The translations under genes and the position numbers were made by a program. Shown here piece by piece: positions 24,978 through 33,768 of a DNA stretch of 64,000 bases. This stretch comes from an uncultured Collinsella sp. GTDB lineage: Bacteria > Actinomycetota > Coriobacteriia > Coriobacteriales > Coriobacteriaceae. Within the stretch, counting starts at the first letter, position 1; each line of letters opens with the position of its first letter. The notes under the pieces are model-generated. The model worked only from the letters and a program-made list of their open reading frames with translations, was not told the DNA's origin and did not search any database. The stretch covers positions 15,083 to 79,082 of the forward strand of contig CABUKS010000006.1 of assembly GCA_902492235.1 (NCBI GenBank). Direction: 5' to 3'.

Positions 24978-26126
24978 CTACTCGTCGTCATCATCGAGCA
25001 TGGCGGAACCATCGATGGCGTAAAGCTCGTCAAACTCCTCAGGCGCAGGCTGATCGGTCAGCTCGACCTCGGACGGAGCATCGTCATCAAACTCAAGTCC
25101 GCAGGCAAGGCGGACCTTATGCTCAATCTCGTCGGCGCAATCGGGGTGTTCGCGCAGGAAAGCCTTGGCGGCCTCTCGACCGTTGCCGAGCTTGTCCTCG
25201 CCATAGGCAAACCAGGAGCCCATCTTCTTGCAGATGCCGCACTCGACAGCCATGTCCAGAATTGAGCCCTCCTTAGAGATGCCCGTACCGTACATGATGT
25301 CGAACTCAGCAGAACGGAACGGAGCTGCCACCTTGTTCTTAACGACCTTGGCGCGCACGCGGTTACCGATAACCTCGTCCTTAAGCTTAATGCTGTCGAT
25401 ACGGCGAATGTCGATACGCACCGAAGAGAAGAACTTAAGGGCGCGGCCGCCCGTCGTAGTCTCGGGGTTGCCGAACATGACGCCGATCTTCTCACGCAGC
25501 TGGTTAATGAAGATGCACGTCGTGTTGGACTTGGACAGCGAGCCGGCGAGCTTGCGGAGCGCCTGGCTCATCAGGCGAGCCTGAAGACCGACCGTAGTAT
25601 CGCCGATTTCTCCCTCGATCTCGGCACGCGGGGTCAGCGCGGCGACGGAGTCGACGACGATGGCATCGATGGCGCCGGAACGCACGAGCATGTCAACAAT
25701 CTCGAGCGCCTGCTCGCCCGTATCGGGCTGGGAAATGAGGACCTCATCGATGTCCACGCCGATACGCGCGGCATACGTGGGATCGAGCGCGTGCTCGGCA
25801 TCGATAAATGCCACGACGCCACCCATAGCCTGGGCCTCTGCCAAAATCTCGAGCGAAAGCGTTGTCTTACCGGAGGACTCGGGACCGTAAATCTCGACGA
25901 TACGGCCGCGCGGCACGCCGCCGATGCCCAGAGCGGCATCGAGGGCCAGGGCACCCGTGGGAATGGCCTCGACCTCGAGCTCGGGACCACCGTCGCCGTA
26001 CCTCATGATGGAACCCTGGCCGAATTTCTTCTCGATCTCGGCCTTGGTGGTGGCGATCATCTCATCGCGCTCTTTACCCGTCGTGCGAGCATGAACGGTA
26101 CGTACGGGACCTGAATTCTTGGCCAT
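24978..26126 (-). CDS. recA: Recombinase RecA
   Basis: 382 residues. ATP-dependent strand exchange and coprotease for LexA. Walker A GPESSGKTT at about 81-89, VIVDSVAAL Walker B, QALRKL, L2 loop with GNPETTTGGRALKFF, and an acidic C-tail. The ATG at 26126 has AGGAGGG 7 nt upstream. A LexA box lies inside its promoter spacer, and a repeat shared with comEA lies further upstream. Confidence 0.98.
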   Translation of the reverse strand: MAKNSGPVRTVHARTTGKERDEMIATTKAEIEKKFGQGSIMRYGDGGPELEVEAIPTGALALDAALGIGGVPRGRIVEIYGPESSGKTTLSLEILAEAQAMGGVVAFIDAEHALDPTYAARIGVDIDEVLISQPDTGEQALEIVDMLVRSGAIDAIVVDSVAALTPRAEIEGEIGDTTVGLQARLMSQALRKLAGSLSKSNTTCIFINQLREKIGVMFGNPETTTGGRALKFFSSVRIDIRRIDSIKLKDEVIGNRVRAKVVKNKVAAPFRSAEFDIMYGTGISKEGSILDMAVECGICKKMGSWFAYGEDKLGNGREAAKAFLREHPDCADEIEHKVRLACGLEFDDDAPSEVELTDQPAPEEFDELYAIDGSAMLDDDDE

Positions 26127-26156
26127 GAATAGCCCTCCTCTTAACAACCTGCATCG

Positions 26157-26185
26157 ATAATAAACGAACGGCTGTTCGTGGTCAA
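26157..26185 (-). promoter_or_regulatory. recA promoter containing a LexA box
   Basis: Minus strand TTGACC (complement of 26180-26185), 17-nt spacer, TATTAT (complement of 26157-26162). The spacer holds CGAACGGCTGTTCG at 26165-26178, a full SOS box, so LexA binding would block polymerase directly. Confidence 0.85.
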
Positions 26186-26227
26186 CCGTTCAGATATATC
26201 ATATGCAGCCGACCTTTCCAAAACCCA

Positions 26228-26261
26228 ACCAAACGCCGACCAAACACTGACCAAAAACTTG
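26228..26261 (-). repeat. 11-bp phased ACCAAA repeats upstream of recA
   Basis: ACCAAA-N5 units start at 26228, 26239 and 26250. The segment 26239-26261 matches 20 of 23 positions upstream of comEA (55021-55043). It lies about 55 bp upstream of the recA -35. Confidence 0.65.
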
Positions 26262-26354
26262 ACCGCAGACGCGCCAAGCAAGGCAAGACAAACATGAATA
26301 CGCCAACTACCTGCACAAAGAGCAAATTCGCCAGAGGTCCCTATCTCCACAAGT

Positions 26355-26374
26355 AAGGGGCCCGGAGGCCCCTT
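26355..26374 (-). terminator. Possible terminator after cinA
   Basis: 8-bp stem AAGGGGCC / GGCCCCTT with a 4-nt loop, 10 nt past the cinA stop. Followed on the minus strand by ACTTGT, a poor T-tract. Confidence 0.5.
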
Positions 26375-26383
26375 AAAACATGT

Positions 26384-26914
26384 CTATTCCATAGAATCGA
26401 GCACGTAGACAATGCGACCCAGTGCCTCAGCGACCGCATGGGCACGGACGCATGAACGATCGCCCTCATAGTGACAACGAATAGAGTCCACGACCGGCGC
26501 TCCCCCATCGGCCGAGCGATACGCCCAGCCAATATAAAAGGTTCCAGCCGGATCGTCCTCGGTGCCTCCACCGGGGCCGGCATAGCCCGTCGCGCTCACG
26601 GCAATATCGCTCTGGTACAGCTCCAGCGAACCGGCAGCCATCTCGCGCGCCGTCTGATACGACACCGCGGTATAGCGGTCGAGCGTCTCTTGCTCAACGC
26701 CGAGCACGCGATGCTTAATCTCGTCGCAGTACGTCACCGCACCGCCACGAAGCACTGCCGAGGCGCCAGGGATATCGGCAATCGTCGAGGCGATCATGCC
26801 CGCTGTCAGAGATTCAGCCGTTGATACCGTCACACCACGAACGCTTGCACGCTCGACAATATCGCGTGCAAGATCTTCATTGTGCGCGGAAATCTGCTCA
26901 AAAGAGTCCGTCAT
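26384..26914 (-). CDS. cinA: CinA-family C-terminal domain protein (NMN deamidase type)
   Basis: 177 residues, only the C-terminal amidohydrolase domain of CinA without the N-terminal MoaB-like part. Motifs TAESLTAGMIASTIADIPGAS, GGAVTYCDEIK, and GYAGPGGGTEDDPAGTFYIG. This domain deamidates nicotinamide mononucleotide in NAD recycling. The pgsA-cinA-recA order matches Bacillus. The ATG at 26914 is preferred to the GTG two codons upstream. Confidence 0.93.
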   Translation of the reverse strand: MTDSFEQISAHNEDLARDIVERASVRGVTVSTAESLTAGMIASTIADIPGASAVLRGGAVTYCDEIKHRVLGVEQETLDRYTAVSYQTAREMAAGSLELYQSDIAVSATGYAGPGGGTEDDPAGTFYIGWAYRSADGGAPVVDSIRCHYEGDRSCVRAHAVAEALGRIVYVLDSME

Positions 26915-26926
26915 ACCCACCAGGAC

Positions 26927-27565
26927 CTAGACCGAAAAGACGATCTTGCGGCAGTTCCAGAAGTACTGGGCGCCCGAGATAACGGTCAGGACAACGGCAA
27001 CGGCGTACAGGAAGCGCGACACCGAGTAGATGCCGAGCGTCAGCGCCACCGGGCCAAGGTGCAAGCCGGCCATAGCAAAAACGCACAGGTAACCGCAAAT
27101 GGAGACCATCGTGGTTGCCGTCTTGTACTTGCCGAGCTTATCGGCCGCAACGACCACACCGGCCGCACTCGCAACCATGCGAAGGGCGCTCACCAGCAGC
27201 TCACGGAACAGGATAATGAACACGGACCACACGGTCACCGCGCCAAAATCCAAGAACAGCAGCAGGGCCGAAAACACGAGCAGCTTATCGGCGATGGGGT
27301 CCAAGAATTTACCGAAGTCGGTGATCTCGTTGCGCGAACGCGCCAGATAACCGTCGACCTTATCGGTGCACGACAGGATCACATACAGAATGAAGGCAGC
27401 GGCGGCGAGCGGGCCGTCGAAGGTGCTCCAATCCGTACCGGCAACACTCGTGTGAGAAAGCGCCGACACGATCATGAACACCGGGATAAAGACGATGCGA
27501 ACGCACGTCACGATGTTGGCGGGCGTCCAGACACTCGTCAGTTCCTTATTGCTCTCGTTAGCCAC
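26927..27565 (-). CDS. pgsA: CDP-diacylglycerol-glycerol-3-phosphate 3-phosphatidyltransferase
   Basis: 212 residues, polytopic. First step of phosphatidylglycerol synthesis. CDP-OH-P signature DKVDGYLARSRNEITDFGKF then LDPIADK at about 77-103. Start is GTG at 27565 with AGGAG 6 nt upstream. The position before cinA and recA supports true PgsA; the 5.9-kb paralogue is likely a different synthase. Confidence 0.92.
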   Translation of the reverse strand: MANESNKELTSVWTPANIVTCVRIVFIPVFMIVSALSHTSVAGTDWSTFDGPLAAAAFILYVILSCTDKVDGYLARSRNEITDFGKFLDPIADKLLVFSALLLFLDFGAVTVWSVFIILFRELLVSALRMVASAAGVVVAADKLGKYKTATTMVSICGYLCVFAMAGLHLGPVALTLGIYSVSRFLYAVAVVLTVISGAQYFWNCRKIVFSV

Positions 27566-27574
27566 GACGCTCTC

Positions 27575-28924
27575 CTACTCCACAACATGACCGATAAGCT
27601 CGTAGCAGAAGCTATCGGTAAACTCGACGGTCAGAATATCGCCCACGGACGCCTCGCTGGCGTCCAGATGCACCGCGCCATCGGAATCGGGCGCCTGGAA
27701 CCAGGCATGGCCGATCAGCTCGGCGCCATCCTCGGTCTCTTCGATACCGTCGACGATTACCTGGGCGCGCTCGCCCACATGTGCGGCGGTGGCGGCAAAA
27801 CCGAGCGACTCGGCCAGGTCCATGGCCTCCTGGGCGCGCTCGAGCTTGACCTCTTCGTCGACCTGGCCCTCCATCTTAGCGGCCAGGCTGCCCTCCTCCT
27901 GCGAGTAGGCAAAGACACTCGTGTAGTCAAAGCCGAGGGTGTCCATAAAGTCGATAAGATCGCGGAACTCGTCGTCGGTCTCGGTCGGGAAGCCGACCAT
28001 GGCCGTGGAACGAATCACGATGCCGGGGATGCGCTCGCGAAGGTCGCGGAACAGATCCTCGAGCTCCTGGCGCGAACCGGAGCGACGCATGGCCTTGAGA
28101 ATGCGCGCGTCGCAGTGCTGCACGGGGATATCGATATAGGGCAGCACCTCGGGCGTATCGCGAATCGTCTCGATGAGTTCGTCAGTCATGCCCTCGGGCT
28201 GCAGATAGAGCACGCGGACCCAGACGTTGTGCGGGCGCACGGCCTCGGCGACGGCACGCAGCAGCTGCGCCAGATTGCGCGGCGAGCCATCGGCGACGTC
28301 CTCGTCGGCAAAGTCGGTACCCCAGATGCCCGTGTCCTGGCCGATCAGCACGATCTCGCGCACACCGCCGGCAACCAGGTCGCGCACCTCGGAGATGATG
28401 CTCTCGGCATTGCGCGAATGATAGCGGCCACGGATGTAGGGAATCATGCAGAAGCTGCAGAAGCGGTTGCAGCCATCGGAAATCTTGACGTAGGCGACAG
28501 CACCCTCGACGGTACGTTTGACCTGCGGGATATAGGCTGCAATCTCACGCTCGACACCCAGCACGCCATCGATGACCGCCACGATGCCGTCTTCCTCGTC
28601 GGCCTTCACAAAGGCAGCGACCTCGGGCAGCTCGTCAGGCAGGTCATCGCCATAGCGCGACGGCACGCAGCCGCACATGACGATGGGGCAAGAACGAACG
28701 CCGTCCTGAACCTCGTTGGCGAGCTCGAGCGTGGTCTCGATGCTCTCGGACGTTGCGGAGGCGAGGAACGAGCAAGTATTGACGATGGCGATATCGGCAT
28801 CCTGCGGGTCGAATGCCTCCTCGTAGCCCGCGGCGGTCAAAAGAGAACGCATGCGGTCGGTGTCAACCTCGTTCTTAGCGCACCCGAGGGTGATGTAGAG
28901 CACGGAGCCCAACGGTGTATCCAT
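27575..28924 (-). CDS. rimO: Ribosomal protein S12 methylthiotransferase RimO
   Basis: 449 residues. Radical-SAM enzyme adding methylthio to an Asp of S12. N-terminal cluster Cys in LGCAKNEVD, NTCSFLASATSESI (RimO-type) and MCGCVPSRY; SAM motif CNRFCSFCMIPYIRGRYHSR; TRAM at the C-terminus. Three methylthiotransferases (MiaB, RimO, MtaB) occur in this window, separable by these motifs. Confidence 0.95.
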   Translation of the reverse strand: MDTPLGSVLYITLGCAKNEVDTDRMRSLLTAAGYEEAFDPQDADIAIVNTCSFLASATSESIETTLELANEVQDGVRSCPIVMCGCVPSRYGDDLPDELPEVAAFVKADEEDGIVAVIDGVLGVEREIAAYIPQVKRTVEGAVAYVKISDGCNRFCSFCMIPYIRGRYHSRNAESIISEVRDLVAGGVREIVLIGQDTGIWGTDFADEDVADGSPRNLAQLLRAVAEAVRPHNVWVRVLYLQPEGMTDELIETIRDTPEVLPYIDIPVQHCDARILKAMRRSGSRQELEDLFRDLRERIPGIVIRSTAMVGFPTETDDEFRDLIDFMDTLGFDYTSVFAYSQEEGSLAAKMEGQVDEEVKLERAQEAMDLAESLGFAATAAHVGERAQVIVDGIEETEDGAELIGHAWFQAPDSDGAVHLDASEASVGDILTVEFTDSFCYELIGHVVE

Positions 28925-28951
28925 GTTGGAGAGCAGTCCTTTCGATTGATA

Positions 28952-29449
28952 TTAGCGGTAGTTGGTGAACTGCAGCGGCTGGCCGTAGTCCTGGTCGCGC
29001 AGGAACTGGATCACGGTCTGCAACGCGTCCTTCGAAACAGAGGAAACACGCAGCTTGTCGGCCTCGATGGTCACCTTGACCTTGAGCTTTTGATCCTTGA
29101 TGTCCTTGTTGATCTTCTTGGCGGTCGCCTGGTCGATACCCTCGACGATATGGCCGAGCACGCGCACGGTGCCGCCCGATGCCGCCTGCGGAGCATCCCA
29201 CGAGACAGCCTTGAGGTCGATGCCGCGCTTGATGAGCTTGGAGCTCAGCACGTCGATAATCTGCTTGGAGACAAAGTCGGCCGGGGCGTTGATCGTAAAG
29301 AGCTTGTCGCCCTTCGAAAGCTCGATCGTGGCGCCGGAATCCTTAAGGTCATAGCGCTGGGAAATCTCGCGCGTGGTCTGCTGGAAGGCGTTGTCGACCT
29401 CTTGCATGTTGACCTCGGACACGACGTCGAAGCTGGAATCTTTAGCCAT
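28952..29449 (-). CDS. yajQ: YajQ-family (UPF0234) nucleotide-binding protein
   Basis: 165 residues. Opens with AKDSSFDVVSEVNMQEVDNAF and contains the SQRYDLKDSGATIE motif and the end RDQDYGQPLQFTNYR, all family hallmarks. YajQ proteins bind nucleotides; a Xanthomonas member binds cyclic-di-GMP. Role here unknown. Sits between rodZ-like and rimO genes in the same direction. Confidence 0.93.
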   Translation of the reverse strand: MAKDSSFDVVSEVNMQEVDNAFQQTTREISQRYDLKDSGATIELSKGDKLFTINAPADFVSKQIIDVLSSKLIKRGIDLKAVSWDAPQAASGGTVRVLGHIVEGIDQATAKKINKDIKDQKLKVKVTIEADKLRVSSVSKDALQTVIQFLRDQDYGQPLQFTNYR

Positions 29450-29475
29450 GATGTTTCCTTTCGCGTACGAGCGGC

Positions 29476-30987
29476 TTAGTAGCTATCGTACGAATAGTCG
29501 GTAGAATCGGTGGGCGTCTGACCGTCAGTTGCGGTATCGGCGCCATCCGTGGACTGGGCATCGGCGCCGTCGGTGGTATCGGTACCATCGGTGGAGTCGG
29601 TACCATCAGAACTTTCACCATTCTTGGAATCAGTCGTCTCCTTCTTGGGAACGGTGATCGTCACACGCGCCACGCCCGAGGTCTTGGTATCGTAACGGAC
29701 CTTTTCGCCGTTCTTGGTAACGGTGACATCGGAAGGCTTGGACGTGGTGATCTCGATCGAGGACTCGGGCGTGTACTCCTGCTCAAAGGGGCCAGTCGCC
29801 TGGGCGCCATAGACCGACTTTCCGTCGACCTTGACCTCAATCCACGCGGTCTTTCCCTTGGCAACGGAGACCTTGACCTTCGTGACCTCGTTCTCTTCCT
29901 TCTTGGCCGTCGTCTTGGTGGCGTCCGAATCAGTCGACCCATCCGTCGCCTCATCGGTGTCTTCATCCTCGTCGACCGTTTCGGTCTTCTTAGAAGACTT
30001 CTTAGTCGTCGTCTTGGTGGCAGTGGGCGTCTCGGGCGTGGTCTCGGGCGCCGAAGATGCGCAGCCGCGCAGAAGCACCACGATGAGCACGATCAGCAGC
30101 AACGCCACGGCACCGATGCCGGCGTAGACGATACGCGGATCGAGCCCGTTGTTTTGAGGAGTACGTGATCCGCCGCGCCCACGACTGGAACTGCTGCGGC
30201 CGCCTCCCTGAGGCATACGACCGCGATTGCTATCGGAACGGCCGCGATAGCCGCCCTGGCTCTGAAGGCTGCGCTGACCCGAGCGGGGCGCAAGTTCACC
30301 GCGGCCTTGATAGCCACGCTGGACCGAACGCGGAGCCGAAGAGCGCTGGCCATACGGCTGTGATTGAGAGCGAAGACGCGGCGTCACCTGCGTGGTATCG
30401 GCATCCGAATAGCCACCGCGAGAGCGTCCCATAGAGGCACCACGGTAACCGCGATCGGAATAGCCGCCGTCGCCGTAGCCGGCACGAGGGTCACGCGCCA
30501 CGCCGCGGGCAGCGGGAAGTGCACGGTCCTCGGGCATCGGCGTACTGCGGAACCGGTCACGCTGTGAGCGAATCTCCTCGCCCGAACCCGTCTCAGTAAT
30601 ATAACCGGCCTGCTGAGGACGCTGTCCATAGCGGGTCGAACGACCGCCCTGAACCATCAGGAAGCGCCCGTTATCGACCGAGGAACGCGAATTGACGTAG
30701 CCGGCGGCGTCCTGAAAACGACCGCCCTGCTGCGACGTCTCGCGTTCGTATGCCATCAGGTCGTCAAAGTAGGCATTGACAACCTCGCGCGGATTGAGGC
30801 CCAAAAAGCGAGCATAGCTCGAAATCATGCCCTGCGCATAGCCGCGCGGCGGCATCGAAGCAAAGTTACCGGTCTCGAAAAACTCGATGATCTGCGGCCT
30901 GATTTTGATGGTGTTGGCGACCTGCTGAATGGAAAGGCCCATTCGGCGACGCTGCTCGAGCAGCATGTCACCAAAGCGTGCAGCCAT
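29476..30987 (-). CDS. RodZ/YmfM-like membrane protein with N-terminal HTH
   Basis: 503 residues. Cro/C1-type HTH at 1-70 (LLEQRRRMGLSIQQVANTIK), an Arg/Gly/Ser-rich disordered region (about 100-275), one membrane helix (IVYAGIGAVALLLIVLIVVLL, ending in RGC), then a Thr/Asp linker and an extracytoplasmic beta domain (KGKTAWIEVKVDGKSVYGA). A 60-residue Asp/Thr/Ser tail of TDGTD-like repeats closes it. RodZ helps position cell-wall synthesis. It overlaps ftsK by one base. Confidence 0.85.
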   Translation of the reverse strand: MAARFGDMLLEQRRRMGLSIQQVANTIKIRPQIIEFFETGNFASMPPRGYAQGMISSYARFLGLNPREVVNAYFDDLMAYERETSQQGGRFQDAAGYVNSRSSVDNGRFLMVQGGRSTRYGQRPQQAGYITETGSGEEIRSQRDRFRSTPMPEDRALPAARGVARDPRAGYGDGGYSDRGYRGASMGRSRGGYSDADTTQVTPRLRSQSQPYGQRSSAPRSVQRGYQGRGELAPRSGQRSLQSQGGYRGRSDSNRGRMPQGGGRSSSSRGRGGSRTPQNNGLDPRIVYAGIGAVALLLIVLIVVLLRGCASSAPETTPETPTATKTTTKKSSKKTETVDEDEDTDEATDGSTDSDATKTTAKKEENEVTKVKVSVAKGKTAWIEVKVDGKSVYGAQATGPFEQEYTPESSIEITTSKPSDVTVTKNGEKVRYDTKTSGVARVTITVPKKETTDSKNGESSDGTDSTDGTDTTDGADAQSTDGADTATDGQTPTDSTDYSYDSY

Positions 30988-33767
30988 CAGAATCCTCCAA
31001 ACTCACGATCTTCACGTGCCATCTCGGCGTCGACAGATTCCAGCGCGGCAAGACCCTCTTCGTCCAGCAGAACCTCGCGCGGCTTGGAACCGTCGGGCGG
31101 GCCGACGACACCCTTTTCTTCCAGCATGTCCATAATACGCCCGGCACGCGCATAGCCAACCTTCAGACGACGTTGCAAGCCAGATGTGGAGCCAAGCTGC
31201 GATTCCACCACAATATGGGCGGCTTCCCAAATGAGCGGATCATCGTCTTGCGGCTCGGCGACTCCGGTGCGGACAATACCGCCGCCACCCGCCATGGACA
31301 TAGAAGCGGGCGCCACGGCGGACAGGATCTCCTCGTGGTAGTCGGGCTCGCTCTGCGACTTGACGAACTCGACAATCTCGTTGATTTCGTCATCCGAGAC
31401 AAAGCAGCCCTGGATACGGCGAGGCTTGCCCCAGTCGACCTTGGAGAACAGCATGTCGCCCAAACCGGTGAGCTTTTCGGCACCCATCTGGTCGATGATG
31501 ACGCGCGAGTCGATGCCCGTGGCGACATTAAAGGCGATGCGGTTGGTGATGTTGGCCTTGATAAGGCCCGTCACCACGTTTGAGCTGGGGCGCTGCGTGG
31601 CCACGATAAGATGAATACCGGCGGCACGGCCCAGCTGTGCAATACGCACGATCGAGGCCTCGACATCCTTACCGGCAACCATCATCAGGTCCGAGAGCTC
31701 ATCAATGATGATGACCAAGTAGGGCATCTTTTGCGGCGGGTTGTCGTAATGCTCAAACTCGCCGGCGGCCTGCTTTTCGTTGTAGGTCGAGATCTTACGA
31801 ACGTTAAGGCGCTCGAAGACCTTCAGGCGACGCTCCATCTCGGACACGGCCCATTGCAGAGCGCTCGCGGCCTGCTTGGGCTCGGTCACCACGGGCACAT
31901 AGAGATGCGGCAGACCGTTATAGCCCGCAAGCTCGACGCGCTTGGGGTCGACCATGATCAGGCGAACATCCTCGGGAAGAGCGCGCATGAGCAGGGTCGT
32001 GATGATGGAATTGATCATCACCGACTTACCGGAACCCGTGGTACCGGCGATCAGCAGGTGGGGCATCTTGGCAAGGTCGGCGACGACCGGCGTGCCCTCG
32101 GCATCGCGCCCGATTGCGAGCTCAAGCGGACCGCCCTTCACATAGGGCAGCACGTCGCCCAGGTTGACGTTCTGGCGCTTGCGATTGGGGATCTCGATGC
32201 CCACGAGCGAGGTGCCGGGGATCGGGGCAAAGATACGCACCGACTGGGCAGCGAGCGAAAGCGCGATATCGTCCTCGAGGCTCGAGATCTTGCTCACGCG
32301 CTCGCCCTCGCCAGGTTGCAGCTTAAAGGTCGTCACCGTGGGGCCGGCGATCCAGCCGACCACGCGGGCACTGCGGCCAAACTCAAGCAACGTGGACTGA
32401 AGCGACTCGGCAGTCTGTTCCAGCTCCTTGTCAGAAGACGCGGAGGACGCCGACTGCGGGTTGGCATGCAGGATTTCGAGTGGCGGAAGCTTAAGGCCAT
32501 CCTCTTCTTCGCCCACGTTATCCGCGGGGGCATTGACCACTCCCCCATCGCTAGAAGTAGGCGCCTCGGCAGCGCCCGCGACAGCCGCATCGGCAACCTT
32601 GGGATGCTTCAGGAAATCGGGGATCTGCGGAGCTGCCGAGACAGGATTCACGGCAAACGGCGGCTCGGACTCGTCGATCTTATCGGGGTCGTCTTCCATC
32701 GAAAGCTGGCCGGTTACCTGGTCGCGCTTTGCATGGCAACGCGACAGCAAAGTTGTCTTTGCGGTCTCAATCGGAGCCTCGTCGTCCCCGTCATCGCCCT
32801 CGGTGAGCTCAATCTCGCTATCGGACCAGGACGGGTCGGGCTCACTCGTATTGAGCTTAGGCGCAGCCTTGCCCTTCTTGGCATGGCGGCGCGGCAACAA
32901 TGTGGTCTTGGCCCGCTCAGCTTCCACTGCCTCGGACACGTCGACAAACGGATCCTCGTCCTCGTCGTCATCGTCCAAAACCGGGTCCACATCGTTGCCC
33001 ATGACTGTGGTCACGGCAGCATCGGAGCCCTTTTGACGAAGAATGCTCAGGTGCGGACGGGCAACGCCGGGCACCGACAGGGCTTCGTCGTCACCCCACG
33101 GACTCGCGTTAACATCGGCACGACGGCGCTCGGCAAAATCGGCCGCGCGGTCGCGAGCAGAGCGCAAAACGCCGCCAACCGAAAAGCCGATGATGACCAA
33201 GCCCACGACGACAAGGCCCAACAGGACTACCATCGCGATAGGCTTACCCAGGGCATTCTGCAGCGCACTCGCAATAAACGCACCGATGTAGCCACCCGAG
33301 ACGGACAGATTTTGCGGCGTAAACATGAGGTCGCACGAATCGCTCGTGCCCGGCACCATCAGCGAAAGAATGGAGACGACGGCGATAAAGACCACGGCGC
33401 CGCCCGCAACAGAGCGCACGTTGAGCGGCGAGTCCTCGCCTAAAAAGAGCGTGGCGGCAAACAGCAAGATGACGATCGGCAGCACGTAGGCGCCCAGACC
33501 AAAGCCCAGGTGGTAGAAACCGGCAACCGCAGCCGTCACGGGCGCTGTTGCCGGAGAGATCACGGCAATGAAGGACGCAATCGCCAAAACGGCGATGACC
33601 ACGCCGGCGATATCGCGGTTGGCCGAAGGCTCGACCAGGGGCTCGAACTCATCGAAGTCCGCCTCGTGGCCCTTATTGGCACGCAGATGGGAACCGGCAC
33701 CCTTAGCAGATGCCGGTTGGTTATTGGCCTTATTGCCTTTGGCGTTTTGTGCAGATCCGCGCGCCAA
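30987..33767 (-). CDS. ftsK: FtsK/SpoIIIE DNA translocase
   Basis: 926 residues. Pumps chromosomal DNA through the closing septum. Four N-terminal membrane helices (about 50-200), a long acidic linker with two AKTTLLxRxHAK-type repeats, and a RecA-like motor with Walker A GTTGSGKSVM and Walker B LIMVDPKR. A C-terminal winged-helix gamma domain (TSGLQRRLKVGYARAGRIMDMLE) reads KOPS. The start is TTG at 33767 with GGAGG 6 nt upstream, lying within the 3' end of the RNase J gene. Confidence 0.94.
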   Translation of the reverse strand: MARGSAQNAKGNKANNQPASAKGAGSHLRANKGHEADFDEFEPLVEPSANRDIAGVVIAVLAIASFIAVISPATAPVTAAVAGFYHLGFGLGAYVLPIVILLFAATLFLGEDSPLNVRSVAGGAVVFIAVVSILSLMVPGTSDSCDLMFTPQNLSVSGGYIGAFIASALQNALGKPIAMVVLLGLVVVGLVIIGFSVGGVLRSARDRAADFAERRRADVNASPWGDDEALSVPGVARPHLSILRQKGSDAAVTTVMGNDVDPVLDDDDEDEDPFVDVSEAVEAERAKTTLLPRRHAKKGKAAPKLNTSEPDPSWSDSEIELTEGDDGDDEAPIETAKTTLLSRCHAKRDQVTGQLSMEDDPDKIDESEPPFAVNPVSAAPQIPDFLKHPKVADAAVAGAAEAPTSSDGGVVNAPADNVGEEEDGLKLPPLEILHANPQSASSASSDKELEQTAESLQSTLLEFGRSARVVGWIAGPTVTTFKLQPGEGERVSKISSLEDDIALSLAAQSVRIFAPIPGTSLVGIEIPNRKRQNVNLGDVLPYVKGGPLELAIGRDAEGTPVVADLAKMPHLLIAGTTGSGKSVMINSIITTLLMRALPEDVRLIMVDPKRVELAGYNGLPHLYVPVVTEPKQAASALQWAVSEMERRLKVFERLNVRKISTYNEKQAAGEFEHYDNPPQKMPYLVIIIDELSDLMMVAGKDVEASIVRIAQLGRAAGIHLIVATQRPSSNVVTGLIKANITNRIAFNVATGIDSRVIIDQMGAEKLTGLGDMLFSKVDWGKPRRIQGCFVSDDEINEIVEFVKSQSEPDYHEEILSAVAPASMSMAGGGGIVRTGVAEPQDDDPLIWEAAHIVVESQLGSTSGLQRRLKVGYARAGRIMDMLEEKGVVGPPDGSKPREVLLDEEGLAALESVDAEMAREDREFGGF

Positions 33768-33768
33768 A

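Noticed and set aside
19567..28924. miaB, rimO and mtaB (42.6 kb) as redundant copies of one enzyme
   Set aside because: Each has its own subfamily signature (MiaB FGCQMNQ, RimO CSFLASATSESI, MtaB GCRVNRVE), so they modify different substrates.
26882..29479. 865-codon + strand open frame
   Set aside because: Antisense to pgsA, rimO and yajQ, all with full conserved motifs. Long antisense frames are expected from GC-biased third positions.
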